A stretch of DNA of 18,003 nucleotides from Candidatus Hydrogenedentota bacterium (GCA_903922535.1 CAIXUF010001288.1:1-18003), one strand, 5' to 3'; counted from the stretch's first letter, positions 1-7,412 are shown. Notes: generated by a model not told the origin, from the sequence alone. Numbers and translations: made by a program.

Positions 1-459
1 GAACCATTGTGACAGAGACACGCCGCACACCACGGCGCCCATGGACTGGAACCAGCCATGCAAAGCCCACAGCACCAGAAAGAGGACGTAGTAGTTGCTG
101 AAACCGAAGAGGAACACCGTGGCCGCCACGAGCAGCAGGCCGGTGGGCATGAAACGGCGCACATTGGCGCGGTCCGCCATGAACCCGTTGGTGAATTTGC
201 CCAGCGCATAGGTGATCAGCATGATCGCGCCGATGTTGCCCATCTGGTCGGCGTTGAGAATGCCGCCGTCGAGCATCGACTTCTTGGTGATCGAGAAGAC
301 CTGGCGGCAGACATAGAAGGTGCTGTAGCCGAACAGGATCGACGCGAACACGGACCAGCGTTTGAATTCGTAGATGCCCCGAACCACGCGCGCATCCTGA
401 ATCGGCGGCGCATCCGGCCCGGCCTTGAATACTCCAAGGACCGAATTGACTACTCCCAT
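1..459 (-). CDS. MFS transporter, organophosphate:phosphate antiporter (GlpT/UhpT/UhpC) type, N-terminal part
   Basis: An inner-membrane secondary transporter; only the first 153 residues are in the window, and the gene continues past the left edge. A cytoplasmic N-terminus of about 33 residues is followed by a hydrophobic segment (about 36-56, with FGYSTFYVCRQVF), a second (about 74-94), and the MFS loop GKFTNGFMADRANVRRF (87-103), then further hydrophobic segments to WALHGWFQSMG (131-141). The Y-x-x-R pattern (R52) and the GWFQSMG segment resemble the GlpT/UhpT/UhpC family, where an arginine at this place in helix 1 binds substrate phosphate. The substrate is inferred to be a phosphorylated sugar, glycerol phosphate or similar anion. 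The start is ATG at 459, with GGAGAGG four bases upstream. It lies 59 bp downstream of the GH78 gene on the same strand, so cotranscription is plausible and the two may act in one sugar-use unit. The exact substrate cannot be read from this fragment. Confidence 0.8.
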   Translation of the reverse strand, partial: MGVVNSVLGVFKAGPDAPPIQDARVVRGIYEFKRWSVFASILFGYSTFYVCRQVFSITKKSMLDGGILNADQMGNIGAIMLITYALGKFTNGFMADRANVRRFMPTGLLLVAATVFLFGFSNYYVLFLVLWALHGWFQSMGAVVCGVSLSQWF

Positions 460-488
460 GAAGCCTCTCCCAAGTCTGTTGCCGTACC

Positions 489-505
489 GCAGGCGTCCCG
501 CCTGC
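489..505 (-). other. Short perfect hairpin between GH78 and MFS genes
   Basis: A 7-bp perfect stem (GCAGGCG / CGCCTGC) with a 3-nt loop lies in the 59-bp gap between the GH78 stop codon and the MFS start. There is no T-run after it on the minus strand, so it is not a classical Rho-independent terminator. It could be a processing, mRNA-stability or attenuation structure that sets the ratio of the two products, or simply a dispersed intergenic palindrome. Confidence 0.4.
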
Positions 506-518
506 CATGGCGTTGCCG

Positions 519-2942
519 TTACTGCGTCACATGCGGCCGGCCCGATTGTACCGCTTTGCGCACCCCGCCGGGAAGCACCACCTCGCCGGTGACACCCTCG
601 GGCAGGGTAACATCCACCGCAAGCTTGGCGCTGTTCTCCCAGCGCACCTTGATGTCGCCGTGGGGCGTGGGCACCACGCCCTCGGCCCAGGCAAGGCCAA
701 CCGTGCGCGGCTCGATAATCACCTTTTCAAAGCCCGGTGCGGCGGGGCGCACGCCCAAGACCATCTCCATGAGCCGGTAGGTGGGCGTGGCGGACCACGC
801 GTGGCATTCGCTGCGCGGATCCTTGGGGGTTTCCCACCAGGTCGTCGCGCCGAGGTCAAGCATGCCCTGCCAGCGGTCCAGGTCCTTGATGACGTATTCG
901 GGCTTGCCCAGGCGCTCGGCCGCCTCGTGCAGGTAATGGGCGAAGTAGAAGGTGGTGCCGCGCAGGGCCGAATCGGTGAACAGCCGTTCCGAGATGCGTT
1001 TGCAGCGCGCCGCATCGGCCAGGCCGAAGAGCACGGCGAACACGTTTACGTGCTGGCTGAAGGTCTTGGTGGCGATGCCGTCGCGGTAGAGTCCGGCATC
1101 CTCGTCCCACGCCCGCAGATTGATGTTTACCGCCATCTGCTTTGAAATGCCGCGGAAGCGCTCGGCCGTGAGGGGGTCGTTCAGCGCGTCGAACAGGCCC
1201 GCGGCGATGTCGAGCGCGCCCTTGTAGTGCATGCTGCTAAGCGCGCAGTCCTCCGAATCGGCGTCGGGCACGCCGCTGTGCTCATAGGTCCAGTCGTAGA
1301 AGTTCCAGTAGGGCAGGTTGGAGACAAAGCCCCGGTCGGTGATGTGGCGCTCGTAGAAGCGCAGGATGTTGTCCACGGTGTGGATGCTCTCGCGGACCAG
1401 TTCAAGGTCGCCCGTGTGCTGGTAGTAGTCGTTGAGCATCTGAATCCAGCAAAGCGAATAGCCGGGAATAACCTGGAAGGTGTGGTTCGGGTAACGCGAC
1501 TGGATGAGCCCTTCGGGCAGCGCCGACGCCTGCAACTGGCGCACGGCATTGGCCAGCAGCCGCGCATCGCCGGAACCGTAGAGACTGATGAGGCCCTGGA
1601 TGCGGGTGTCGCCGCCGTATTGGAGGCGCTCATAGTAGGGGCAGTCCTGGAAAGTGTCGAAGGCGCACATGCGCTGGGTGTACCAGCCGGTCTGCCAGAT
1701 TCTATTGAGCTTGTCGTCGGAGCAGGCAAACTTGCCCCGCTCCACGAAGGGATAACCGGTCCAGCGGTAGGACAGGCCGTGGATCGTGAACGGCTTGGTG
1801 GCATGCACGGCAACGCGCACAAAGCGGAAGGTTCGCTGAATAAAGGGTTCGTAGGTTTGGCGTCCATCGCGCGGGATGTAGGTGTCGTTGGACCCCTCAA
1901 CGCGCAAATCGCCCAGCACGTCGCGGCGTGTCTTGTCACCGTCGTTCATGGGCGCCTCGGCGTACATGATTTCAACCACATCGCCCGCCGTGCCCTCGAT
2001 GTCGAGCGCGACGTAGCCGTTGACCAGCCGCCCCGCGTCCAACACGAGATAATGGGTCTTGCCGTCGCCGGGCACCGCAAAGGGCAGGGACGGGGCCGCG
2101 GTGTCGGCCGCCACCTTGAAGGAGAAGGGCGGCGTTTCGCGACGGCCGTCAACCACGCCAGCCAGCACCGGCATGCACGACGCGGCGGGCCGCATTTCCG
2201 GGCTGGGAATGCGGCGGGGGTAGAGTTTCCACGGAGTGTAGGTGTCGGTGTGGTCACCCCACTTCTCGGCGCGGCAAAGCACACGGGCATGCACCCAGGA
2301 AGCGTCGTCAAAACCGGCCTGCTCAAAGCCCACGGGAAGGACACGCGCATCAACGCGCTCATACCAGAACGCGGCGCCGCCGCCGCGCGTGTTTTCCTCA
2401 CCACCGCCCGCGTGGCCGGGGCTGATCAAGACGCGCCAGGTACCGTCAGACTTCAGTTCGGGCGAATCGAACAGGAAGGCGGGCTTGGCACTGCACTGGA
2501 AATAGGGGATTTCATTGGTTTCCAAGCCCCAGTACATTACCATCGCCGCAACCGTATTCTCGCCCTTGGCCACCACACCGGACAGGTCGAGCGTGTCGTA
2601 GACGTGGTGCTGCGGGTCGAAGCGGGCGGGACCGCGAAACACTTCCCGGCCGTTCACCCAAAGGATGTACTGGCTGTCACCGGTGACATAGACACGCTTG
2701 AAGGATTCGGGATGCTCCGTGGTGAACTTGCGGCGAAGATAGAACGCCTGGCCTACGGCGTCCGAGTGCAACTCGGGTCCGGGGGCAATCCATTCCGCCT
2801 GAAAGGTGTCCGGTTTGGGCTCCAGCACCACCAGTGGACTGCCCGTGGTCGGCTCCTGGGGCCATGCCGAGGAGGTCATTGCCACGATTCCTCCGGTCAA
2901 AACACACACCAAACCGGCAGTTGTCATAAAAAAAAGACGCAT
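519..2942 (-). CDS. Exported GH78 alpha-L-rhamnosidase-like glycoside hydrolase
   Basis: An 807-residue exported enzyme inferred to release alpha-L-rhamnose, or a similar sugar, from oligo- or polysaccharides. An N-terminal signal segment (MRLFFMTTAGLVCVLTGGIVAM) is followed by beta-sandwich domains (for example DSQYILWVNGREVFRGPARF, typical of GH78 N-domains). The catalytic (alpha/alpha)6 barrel starts near residue 400 and a C-terminal beta domain contains APGFEKVIIEPRT. The GH78 acid motif appears as DCPYYERLQYGGD (433-445): E438 aligns with the family general acid, and D433 and D445 with conserved carboxylates. E704 in TTWWETP is the likely general base. Classical members read DCPQRxERLGWTGD, so this is a divergent subgroup and its true substrate may differ. 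The start chosen is ATG 2942, because it has GGAGG upstream and begins a signal peptide. The frame stays open upstream to 3200, inside the IS repeat, but that stretch looks non-coding. The stop is TAA. Confidence 0.88.
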   Translation of the reverse strand: MRLFFMTTAGLVCVLTGGIVAMTSSAWPQEPTTGSPLVVLEPKPDTFQAEWIAPGPELHSDAVGQAFYLRRKFTTEHPESFKRVYVTGDSQYILWVNGREVFRGPARFDPQHHVYDTLDLSGVVAKGENTVAAMVMYWGLETNEIPYFQCSAKPAFLFDSPELKSDGTWRVLISPGHAGGGEENTRGGGAAFWYERVDARVLPVGFEQAGFDDASWVHARVLCRAEKWGDHTDTYTPWKLYPRRIPSPEMRPAASCMPVLAGVVDGRRETPPFSFKVAADTAAPSLPFAVPGDGKTHYLVLDAGRLVNGYVALDIEGTAGDVVEIMYAEAPMNDGDKTRRDVLGDLRVEGSNDTYIPRDGRQTYEPFIQRTFRFVRVAVHATKPFTIHGLSYRWTGYPFVERGKFACSDDKLNRIWQTGWYTQRMCAFDTFQDCPYYERLQYGGDTRIQGLISLYGSGDARLLANAVRQLQASALPEGLIQSRYPNHTFQVIPGYSLCWIQMLNDYYQHTGDLELVRESIHTVDNILRFYERHITDRGFVSNLPYWNFYDWTYEHSGVPDADSEDCALSSMHYKGALDIAAGLFDALNDPLTAERFRGISKQMAVNINLRAWDEDAGLYRDGIATKTFSQHVNVFAVLFGLADAARCKRISERLFTDSALRGTTFYFAHYLHEAAERLGKPEYVIKDLDRWQGMLDLGATTWWETPKDPRSECHAWSATPTYRLMEMVLGVRPAAPGFEKVIIEPRTVGLAWAEGVVPTPHGDIKVRWENSAKLAVDVTLPEGVTGEVVLPGGVRKAVQSGRPHVTQ

Positions 2943-2999
2943 CCGGGAGCCTCCACTGTGGGGATACAGGAACCCTGCCCCGCCGCGCGGGACCAAGGG

Positions 3000-3029
3000 A
3001 TTATAGCGAAGGCGCGGGCGCGTTGAGAA
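3000..3029 (-). promoter_or_regulatory. Probable sigma70-type promoter of the GH78 gene
   Basis: On the minus strand, TTCTCA (3029-3024) and a perfect TATAAT (3005-3000) are separated by 18 bp. They lie about 58 bp upstream of the GH78 start codon, in the 244-bp gap between that gene and the insertion sequence. The -35 box matches the consensus at 4 of 6 positions. No operator is evident. Confidence 0.5.
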
Positions 3030-3186
3030 ATGGCGGCAATGGAACGCCTTGCCACGGGCACGCGGACCCGTCAGACCCGTCGGACGAACCGGAGAAAAGA
3101 GGCCGACAAATCGCGGAAAGGCCACGTTCGGGCGCGAAACGACGTAAACCTTCCCGCTCCGCGCTTTGCGCCGAAACACGCGCTTT

Positions 3187-3213
3187 GGGGTGCACGTCAT
3201 TTTGGTGGGTTTT
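3187..3213 (+). repeat. Left terminal inverted repeat of the insertion sequence
   Basis: This 27-bp sequence starts GGGGTGCACGTCATTTTGG and ends in TTTT. It is an exact reverse complement of 4984-5010. The transposase stop codon (TGA, 3215-3213) overlaps its inner end. Confidence 0.95.
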
Positions 3214-4484
3214 CAGTTTTGCCGCTGTTCCCAGAAGTCTTCAAAGCGCCGGGACTCGACGCAGCAACAGAGTGCGATGATCTTGTTGGCGCCGGGGACG
3301 GACCAGAACATGCCGGAATCCTTCATTCGTTTTCCGATGACGGTTTTGCATCCGGCTTCGATGACGCCGGAGCCGAGGAAGAAGCCTTTGGCCTTGAAAT
3401 GGGCGTAGCGCATGGCGTCCTTGTTTTCCTGGAAGTAGTGCACGGCGTTGAGCCTGTCCCTGCCCGGTTCCCGGGGCAGGCGTTCGTTCATCCGTGCCAC
3501 GAGGGTTTCGATGTCGCCGGCGTCCAACAGGTTGTTCCACTGGTCGCGGATGCGCGGGCGCAGCGGTTCGGGAACGAGCAGGGACAGGGCGGATTGGAGA
3601 TGTTCGCGGGCGTGGTAGATGTCGATGATGTAGACTGCCTGCGGGAAGTGCAGGGCGAAAATGGAGCGGTTGTACCGCGCGCCGTCGGTAATGACGACGA
3701 CGCGGGCGTGCCGGTGGAGGTCACGGCGCAGCGCCTCGGCGTAGATGCGCCGGCCAAAGGCGTCGCTCGTTTCGATGGCGCCGACATAGGTGGTGGCATG
3801 GGGGTCGCGGACGGGTCGTCCCTGGCCGTCGACGGCGGTCTGGGTGAAGACGCATCCGACCTTGACCTCGCGGGTAAGGGCTGTTCCGTCGGGCTGCTTT
3901 CCCTTTTGTCCGGCCAGTTCGGCGCGCCGGATGGGAACGCCGGTGCCGTCGTATTCGATGTAGAGAACCGAAGGAAGAACTGTCCGGGCGCCGGCAGGTC
4001 CGGGCTCTTCCCCCTGCTGCCGGAGCAGTTCGGCGTCCTGCCGCCTCATCCATTGTTCGACTTCCTCGCCGATGCGCCCGGCCTGGCGTTCCACGGTCTT
4101 GGCGCTCACGCGCAGGTTCGCGTAGAGGGCCAGGTCCTCGGTGGCCCGCGCGAACGCGGCCCGGCTGGCGGCGCGGGCCATCATGCGCAGGGCGCCCGGT
4201 GAGAAGTCCGTATTGACAACGCCCAGGCGTCCGTCAGCCGGAAAAAGCGTGGCGCGGCAGTGCGGACAGACGAAGAGCGAACGCCGGAAAAGGACGTCGC
4301 CGAGGATCGTGCACAACACCTTGGACTTGAGCCCCGCGCTCTTCATGCGCCGCGCGCACCGCGGACAAAGCACCTGCGTGTGCCGCCGCCCGCGTCCCAC
4401 GCACTCCAGGGCGCGCCTCAAAACGCCCGCGCCGGCCGTCAGCACCGCATCGCGGACAAAAAACTCGCATGCTTCGAGGTCCAA
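3213..4484 (-). CDS. ISKra4-type DDE transposase (second ORF, probably expressed by -1 frameshift)
   Basis: This ORF encodes the catalytic part of the transposase that cuts and joins the element's ends. Numbered from the TTG at 4484 (423 aa), it has a zinc-ribbon pair CPRC (40-43) and CPHC (73-76), then an RNase H-like core. The core holds D179 in EYDGTGVP, D288 in IIDIYHAREHL (D267 in ITDGARYN is an alternative) and E376 in GSGVIEAGCK, consistent with a DDE triad. The C-terminal GANKIIALCCCVESRRFEDF block is also family-typical. No ATG is available near the start. The frame stays open upstream to a TGA at 4568-4566, through the A-run shared with the first ORF. The natural product is therefore probably a 558-aa fusion made by frameshifting at 4553-4559, and initiation at TTG 4484 is the fallback reading. 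Confidence 0.88.
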   Translation of the reverse strand: MDLEACEFFVRDAVLTAGAGVLRRALECVGRGRRHTQVLCPRCARRMKSAGLKSKVLCTILGDVLFRRSLFVCPHCRATLFPADGRLGVVNTDFSPGALRMMARAASRAAFARATEDLALYANLRVSAKTVERQAGRIGEEVEQWMRRQDAELLRQQGEEPGPAGARTVLPSVLYIEYDGTGVPIRRAELAGQKGKQPDGTALTREVKVGCVFTQTAVDGQGRPVRDPHATTYVGAIETSDAFGRRIYAEALRRDLHRHARVVVITDGARYNRSIFALHFPQAVYIIDIYHAREHLQSALSLLVPEPLRPRIRDQWNNLLDAGDIETLVARMNERLPREPGRDRLNAVHYFQENKDAMRYAHFKAKGFFLGSGVIEAGCKTVIGKRMKDSGMFWSVPGANKIIALCCCVESRRFEDFWEQRQN

Positions 4485-4519
4485 CGGCGTGTCGCGGGCG
4501 ATGCGCCGCAGCAGCGCGT

Positions 4520-4888
4520 CTAGTTCGCGTCCCGCTTCGAGTTCCGCCTCGGCTTTTTTTTTAGCTCATCCTCGCTGGACAACGCCAGTTCACTGACCTG
4601 CTCGCCCAGGCGGACCAATTCGGCGCTCAGGCTCTCAAAGCGTCGGAAGGCCTCAATCTGCTTTCTGTAGACCGGCACCTGGGCCCGATCCCTGATGCGG
4701 TGGGAGACCGTCTTTCCCTTTTCCTTGAAGGTGTAGAGCGGATACGGACCGTAGTCCGAGACGCTTCCGTCCTTGCATTTGAGGTGAACAGACTGCTCCG
4801 TGACGCTTCCCCGTCGCATCTGTTCGAGAGCGGCCAGTTCGCTGAGGATCTCGCGGCGTCGTTTGCGGATGCTGTCGATATGGGTCAT
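4520..4888 (-). CDS. DUF6788-like first ORF of the insertion sequence
   Basis: A 122-residue, highly charged protein. It contains LEQMRRGSVTEQ, then CKDGSVSDYGPYPLYTFKEKGKT, then an alpha-helical YRKQIEAFRRFESLSAEL segment. This is the layout of the DUF6788 family, seen next to transposase genes, although the usual pair of metal-binding cysteines is reduced here. Its function is unknown; it may form the N-terminal, DNA-binding or multimerisation part of the transposase. The start ATG 4888 is preceded by AAGGA about nine bases upstream. It ends at TAG 4522-4520, just after a run of nine A residues on the coding strand where ribosomes can slip into the transposase frame. If they slip, 112 residues of this ORF become the N-terminus of the fusion. 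If they do not, the short product is made and may act as a regulator; that role is inferred. Confidence 0.75.
   Translation of the reverse strand: MTHIDSIRKRRREILSELAALEQMRRGSVTEQSVHLKCKDGSVSDYGPYPLYTFKEKGKTVSHRIRDRAQVPVYRKQIEAFRRFESLSAELVRLGEQVSELALSSEDELKKKPRRNSKRDAN
4553..4559 (-). other. Probable -1 ribosomal frameshift heptamer A AAA AAG
   Basis: Read on the minus strand in the frame of the first ORF, the codons are GAG CTA AAA AAA AAG CCG, which places the heptamer A AAA AAG exactly in the phase needed for tandem -1 slippage. This is the dnaX-type slippery sequence. The -1 frame continues as GCC GAG GCG without a stop into the transposase. A GAGGA element lies nine bases upstream of the heptamer, similar to the stimulatory Shine-Dalgarno spacing in dnaX. 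A small downstream stem, CGAG/CUCG with a 6-nt loop, is possible. Confidence 0.7.
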
Positions 4889-4942
4889 GGTGCGGCTTCC
4901 TTCTGCGGTTGGGCGGCCCTGCCGGGACGCATCTTGTAGTGT

Positions 4943-4971
4943 ATAGTACTACAAAATGCCGACGAAAACAA
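4943..4971 (-). promoter_or_regulatory. Probable transposase promoter with overlapping dyad
   Basis: On the minus strand, TTGTTT (4971-4966) and TACTAT (4948-4943) are separated by 17 bp, about 55 bp upstream of the first IS ORF and just inside the right inverted repeat. A dyad TGTAGT-N7-ACTACA (4935-4953) covers the -10 box and the expected start of transcription. It could be a repressor site or form a hairpin at the 5' end of the transcript. Confidence 0.45.
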
Positions 4972-4983
4972 GCCGCCTAACGC

Positions 4984-5010
4984 AAAACCCACCAAAATGA
5001 CGTGCACCCC
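4984..5010 (-). repeat. Right terminal inverted repeat of the insertion sequence
   Basis: This 27-bp sequence is the exact reverse complement of 3187-3213. Identity stops abruptly at both sides (inner base C4983 and outer base C5011 no longer match), which fixes the element ends to within a base or so of the G-run. Confidence 0.95.
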
Positions 5011-5150
5011 CCATGACCCCATCCGGTGCCTTTTTCCTGATACGGGTGTATACTTATCAGCATTGGGAAAACCCACAATACACTTAAGTAACGGTTGTCG
5101 CCGATACAGGGCAAGCATGTCCGTGCGGCGCGGCTTGAGGAGCGAGTTTC

Positions 5151-7403
5151 ATGCGATTAGCCAGTCTGTTTGTCCTTGCGGCGTTGGCAGTGTCCGCGCT
5201 TGGATTGTCGGGATGCCCCAGCAGCGAGGGCGTGGCTTCTGACCCGCTGGACAATGCGTCGGTGCGGCTTTTTGAGAGCCGACTGGTCTACAAGGTGGCG
5301 GGCCAGGCGATCGACCAGGCGGTGGCGGACTTCAACAAGGATGGCATCCCCGACGTCGCCGTGGTCAACCGCGATACGAACAATGTCTCCGTGCTGATTG
5401 GCCAGAGCGACGGCAACTATGCCGCGGCGGTGAACTATGACGTGGGCGCCCTGCCGAGCGCCATCATCGCGGTGGACCTTGTGGGGAGCGGCAATCTCGA
5501 CCTGGTGACCACGAACGAGACCTTTAACCAGGTGATTATTCTTCCCGGAGTCGGCGACGGCACCTTTGGCGCGGGCAAGACGCTCGGGCTGGTGAGCGGG
5601 TCCACGCCGCGGGGATTGGCCGTTGCCGACGTGAGCGGCGACGGCAAGCTGGACATTATCACGGCGGACAGCGCATCCAACACGGTGAGCGTGCTGGTCG
5701 CAAAGGGAAACTACACCTACGCCGACCCGGTGCGTTTTGGCCTGGGCACGGGGACGGGTCCGCGCTGGCTGCTGGCGCAGGACGTGAACGGCGACGGCGC
5801 GCCGGATCTGATCACCGTAAACAGCGGTTCAAATGACCTGACCCTGCTGATCAACACCGGGGCAAACTTTGCCGCCCCGGTGAGCTTGAAGTGCGGCACC
5901 ACGCCGCGCATGGCCGTCCTGGCGGATTTCACCGGGGACGGCAAGGCGGACCTGCTTGTTTCCAATGCGGGTTCGGGCGATTTTTCCCTGCTGGCGGGCC
6001 TGGGCAGCGGATTCGCCGCCGAAAAGCGCATTGACCTGGGTTATCTGCCCACCCGCATCGCAGTGGCCGACTTTAACGGCGACGGCAGAATGGATCTTGC
6101 CGCGATCCTGTTCAGGCAGGCCGACTCCACCGCGCTGGGTGTTGTGGCGGTGCTGTCCGGTGACGGTGCCGGCGGATTCTCAGCGCCCCTGTTCTTCGGG
6201 GCGGGCGTGCAGGGCTATGGTCTTGCCGCGGCGGACATGAACGGCGACGCCAAGGTTGACCTCGTGGTGGCCGATGCGGGCAACGCGACGGTGTCCGTGC
6301 TGCGGGGCCGGGGCGACGGCCGCTTTGAGAGCGACCAGCGTTTTCCTGTGGGGACCAACCCGCAGGTGGCCGTCATTGGGGATTTTGACAAGGACGGCAG
6401 GGCCGATTTGGCCGTGGGCAATTATGGCGGCAACAACGTGGTCATCCTGCTGGGCGACGGCGACGGCCAGTTTACCGCCCAGCCCGCGACGCTGGCGCTT
6501 GCGGGCCAACCGCGCGCGATGGCCGTGGGTGACCTGAACAAGGACGGCCGGGCGGATCTGGTGGTGGGCGTGCTGGGCACGCTGACGCTGGCGGTGTTCC
6601 TGGGCCAGGGCAACGGCCACTTCACGCCGACAGCCGGGGTGCCTGTACTGACGGCGGGTTCGACCTACAGCCCGGAGGTGCACTCGCTGGCGCTGGGCGA
6701 CATGAACGGCGACGGCAACCTCGATGTGGTCACCGGAAACAGCGGCTCCGATTCCATTTCCGTGCTGCTCGGTGACGGCACAGGCAAGTTTGCCGCGCCC
6801 ATTGAATTTCCCAAGATTAGCTATCCCCTCGCGGTCAACCTGGCCGACGTCAACCATGACGGCAAACTCGACGTGGTGTGCATCAGCACCCGGGATCCAA
6901 AATCGTCCACCGACACGGCGGAACCGCGCGTTGTCCGTATCCTTGGTGTTGGAGACGGCACACTCGACGCGGCAAGCATGACGCGCTACACGACTGGAAG
7001 CGGGCCTTCGGACATGGTTCTGGGCGATTTCAGCAGCACGGGTGTGCTGGACGCGCTGACCGTGCAGACCGCCGACAACAGCGTCTATCTTTCCGTCGGC
7101 ACGCAGGACGGGCGTTTCGGCGCCGGGAGCCGCCTGCGCATGGACACGTCGCCCATAGGCGTGCTCGCCTATGATTTTAAAGGGGACGGTCTGGCGGATT
7201 TGCTCACCACCCATACCGGCAATTTTGTGTCCGTGCGGTACAGCCGGGGCGGCGGCAAGTTCGACCTGCCCAACCATTTCATCGTCGGCAGCACGCCCAA
7301 TGCGAGCATTATCGGGGACGTGACGGGGGACGGCGTTCCGGACCTGATCACACTCGACCAGGGCACCTCGTCCGTGTCCGTCCTTATTGGACGCAAACCG
7401 TAA
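5151..7403 (+). CDS. VCBS/FG-GAP repeat lipoprotein with 14 repeats
   Basis: A 750-residue exported lipoprotein. The signal peptide MRLASLFVLAALAVSALGLSG ends in a lipobox (LSGC, lipidated C22). The rest is a tandem array of beta-propeller repeats with Ca-binding loops of the DxNxDGxxD type. The loops start at residues 60, 109, 160, 211, 259, 307, 362, 411, 461, 517, 566, 626, 675 and 723, a spacing of 48-60 residues. Fourteen units fit two seven-bladed propellers. The second (DLVGSGNLD) and twelfth (DFSSTGVLD) loops have lost key acidic residues. Such proteins usually sit on the outer surface or in the periplasm and mediate binding or adhesion; no enzymatic motif is visible. The start ATG 5151 has GAGGAG eight bases upstream. 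A TATACT at 5049-5054 could be a -10 box, but no good -35 is seen. The gene stands alone, and a hairpin overlaps its stop codon. Confidence 0.9.
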   Translation: MRLASLFVLAALAVSALGLSGCPSSEGVASDPLDNASVRLFESRLVYKVAGQAIDQAVADFNKDGIPDVAVVNRDTNNVSVLIGQSDGNYAAAVNYDVGALPSAIIAVDLVGSGNLDLVTTNETFNQVIILPGVGDGTFGAGKTLGLVSGSTPRGLAVADVSGDGKLDIITADSASNTVSVLVAKGNYTYADPVRFGLGTGTGPRWLLAQDVNGDGAPDLITVNSGSNDLTLLINTGANFAAPVSLKCGTTPRMAVLADFTGDGKADLLVSNAGSGDFSLLAGLGSGFAAEKRIDLGYLPTRIAVADFNGDGRMDLAAILFRQADSTALGVVAVLSGDGAGGFSAPLFFGAGVQGYGLAAADMNGDAKVDLVVADAGNATVSVLRGRGDGRFESDQRFPVGTNPQVAVIGDFDKDGRADLAVGNYGGNNVVILLGDGDGQFTAQPATLALAGQPRAMAVGDLNKDGRADLVVGVLGTLTLAVFLGQGNGHFTPTAGVPVLTAGSTYSPEVHSLALGDMNGDGNLDVVTGNSGSDSISVLLGDGTGKFAAPIEFPKISYPLAVNLADVNHDGKLDVVCISTRDPKSSTDTAEPRVVRILGVGDGTLDAASMTRYTTGSGPSDMVLGDFSSTGVLDALTVQTADNSVYLSVGTQDGRFGAGSRLRMDTSPIGVLAYDFKGDGLADLLTTHTGNFVSVRYSRGGGKFDLPNHFIVGSTPNASIIGDVTGDGVPDLITLDQGTSSVSVLIGRKP

Positions 7404-7412
7404 AGGTTTGCG
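7392..7412 (+). other. Hairpin with the VCBS gene stop codon in its loop
   Basis: A perfect 8-bp stem (CGCAAACC / GGTTTGCG) closes a 5-nt loop that contains the TAA stop codon. No T-run follows, so intrinsic termination is uncertain. It may protect the 3' end of the mRNA or assist Rho-dependent termination. Confidence 0.5.

Larger units (their letters stand above)
3187..5010 (-). mobile_element. Complete ISKra4-family-like insertion sequence (1,824 bp)
   Basis: The element is bounded by perfect 27-bp inverted repeats that begin GGGGTGCACG. Inside are two minus-strand reading frames, a DUF6788-like first ORF (4520-4888) and a DDE transposase (3213-4484), with a frameshift site between them. 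Both ends and both frames look intact, so it may be active. No target-site duplication is visible: the left flank ends GCGCTTT and the right flank starts CCATGAC. The ISKra4 assignment rests on the transposase motifs (DGTGVP, DIYHAREHL, GSGVIEAGCK) and the GGG-type ends. It has landed between the GH78 gene and the VCBS lipoprotein gene and is read in the same direction as GH78, so read-through could enter that gene. Confidence 0.88.

Noticed and set aside
1227..3026. A 599-codon plus-strand open frame
   Set aside because: It is antisense to the GH78 gene, with no recognisable domain and no ribosome-binding site.
2943..3200. An 86-residue N-terminal extension of the GH78 protein
   Set aside because: It starts inside the IS repeat, lacks a ribosome-binding site, and would bury a good signal peptide that begins at ATG 2942.
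3030..4202. A 390-codon plus-strand open frame crossing the left IS repeat
   Set aside because: It is antisense to the transposase and runs across the IS boundary, so it cannot be an ancestral gene.
4885..5118. A 77-codon minus-strand frame across the right IS end
   Set aside because: It spans the IS boundary and the promoter region and has no domain.
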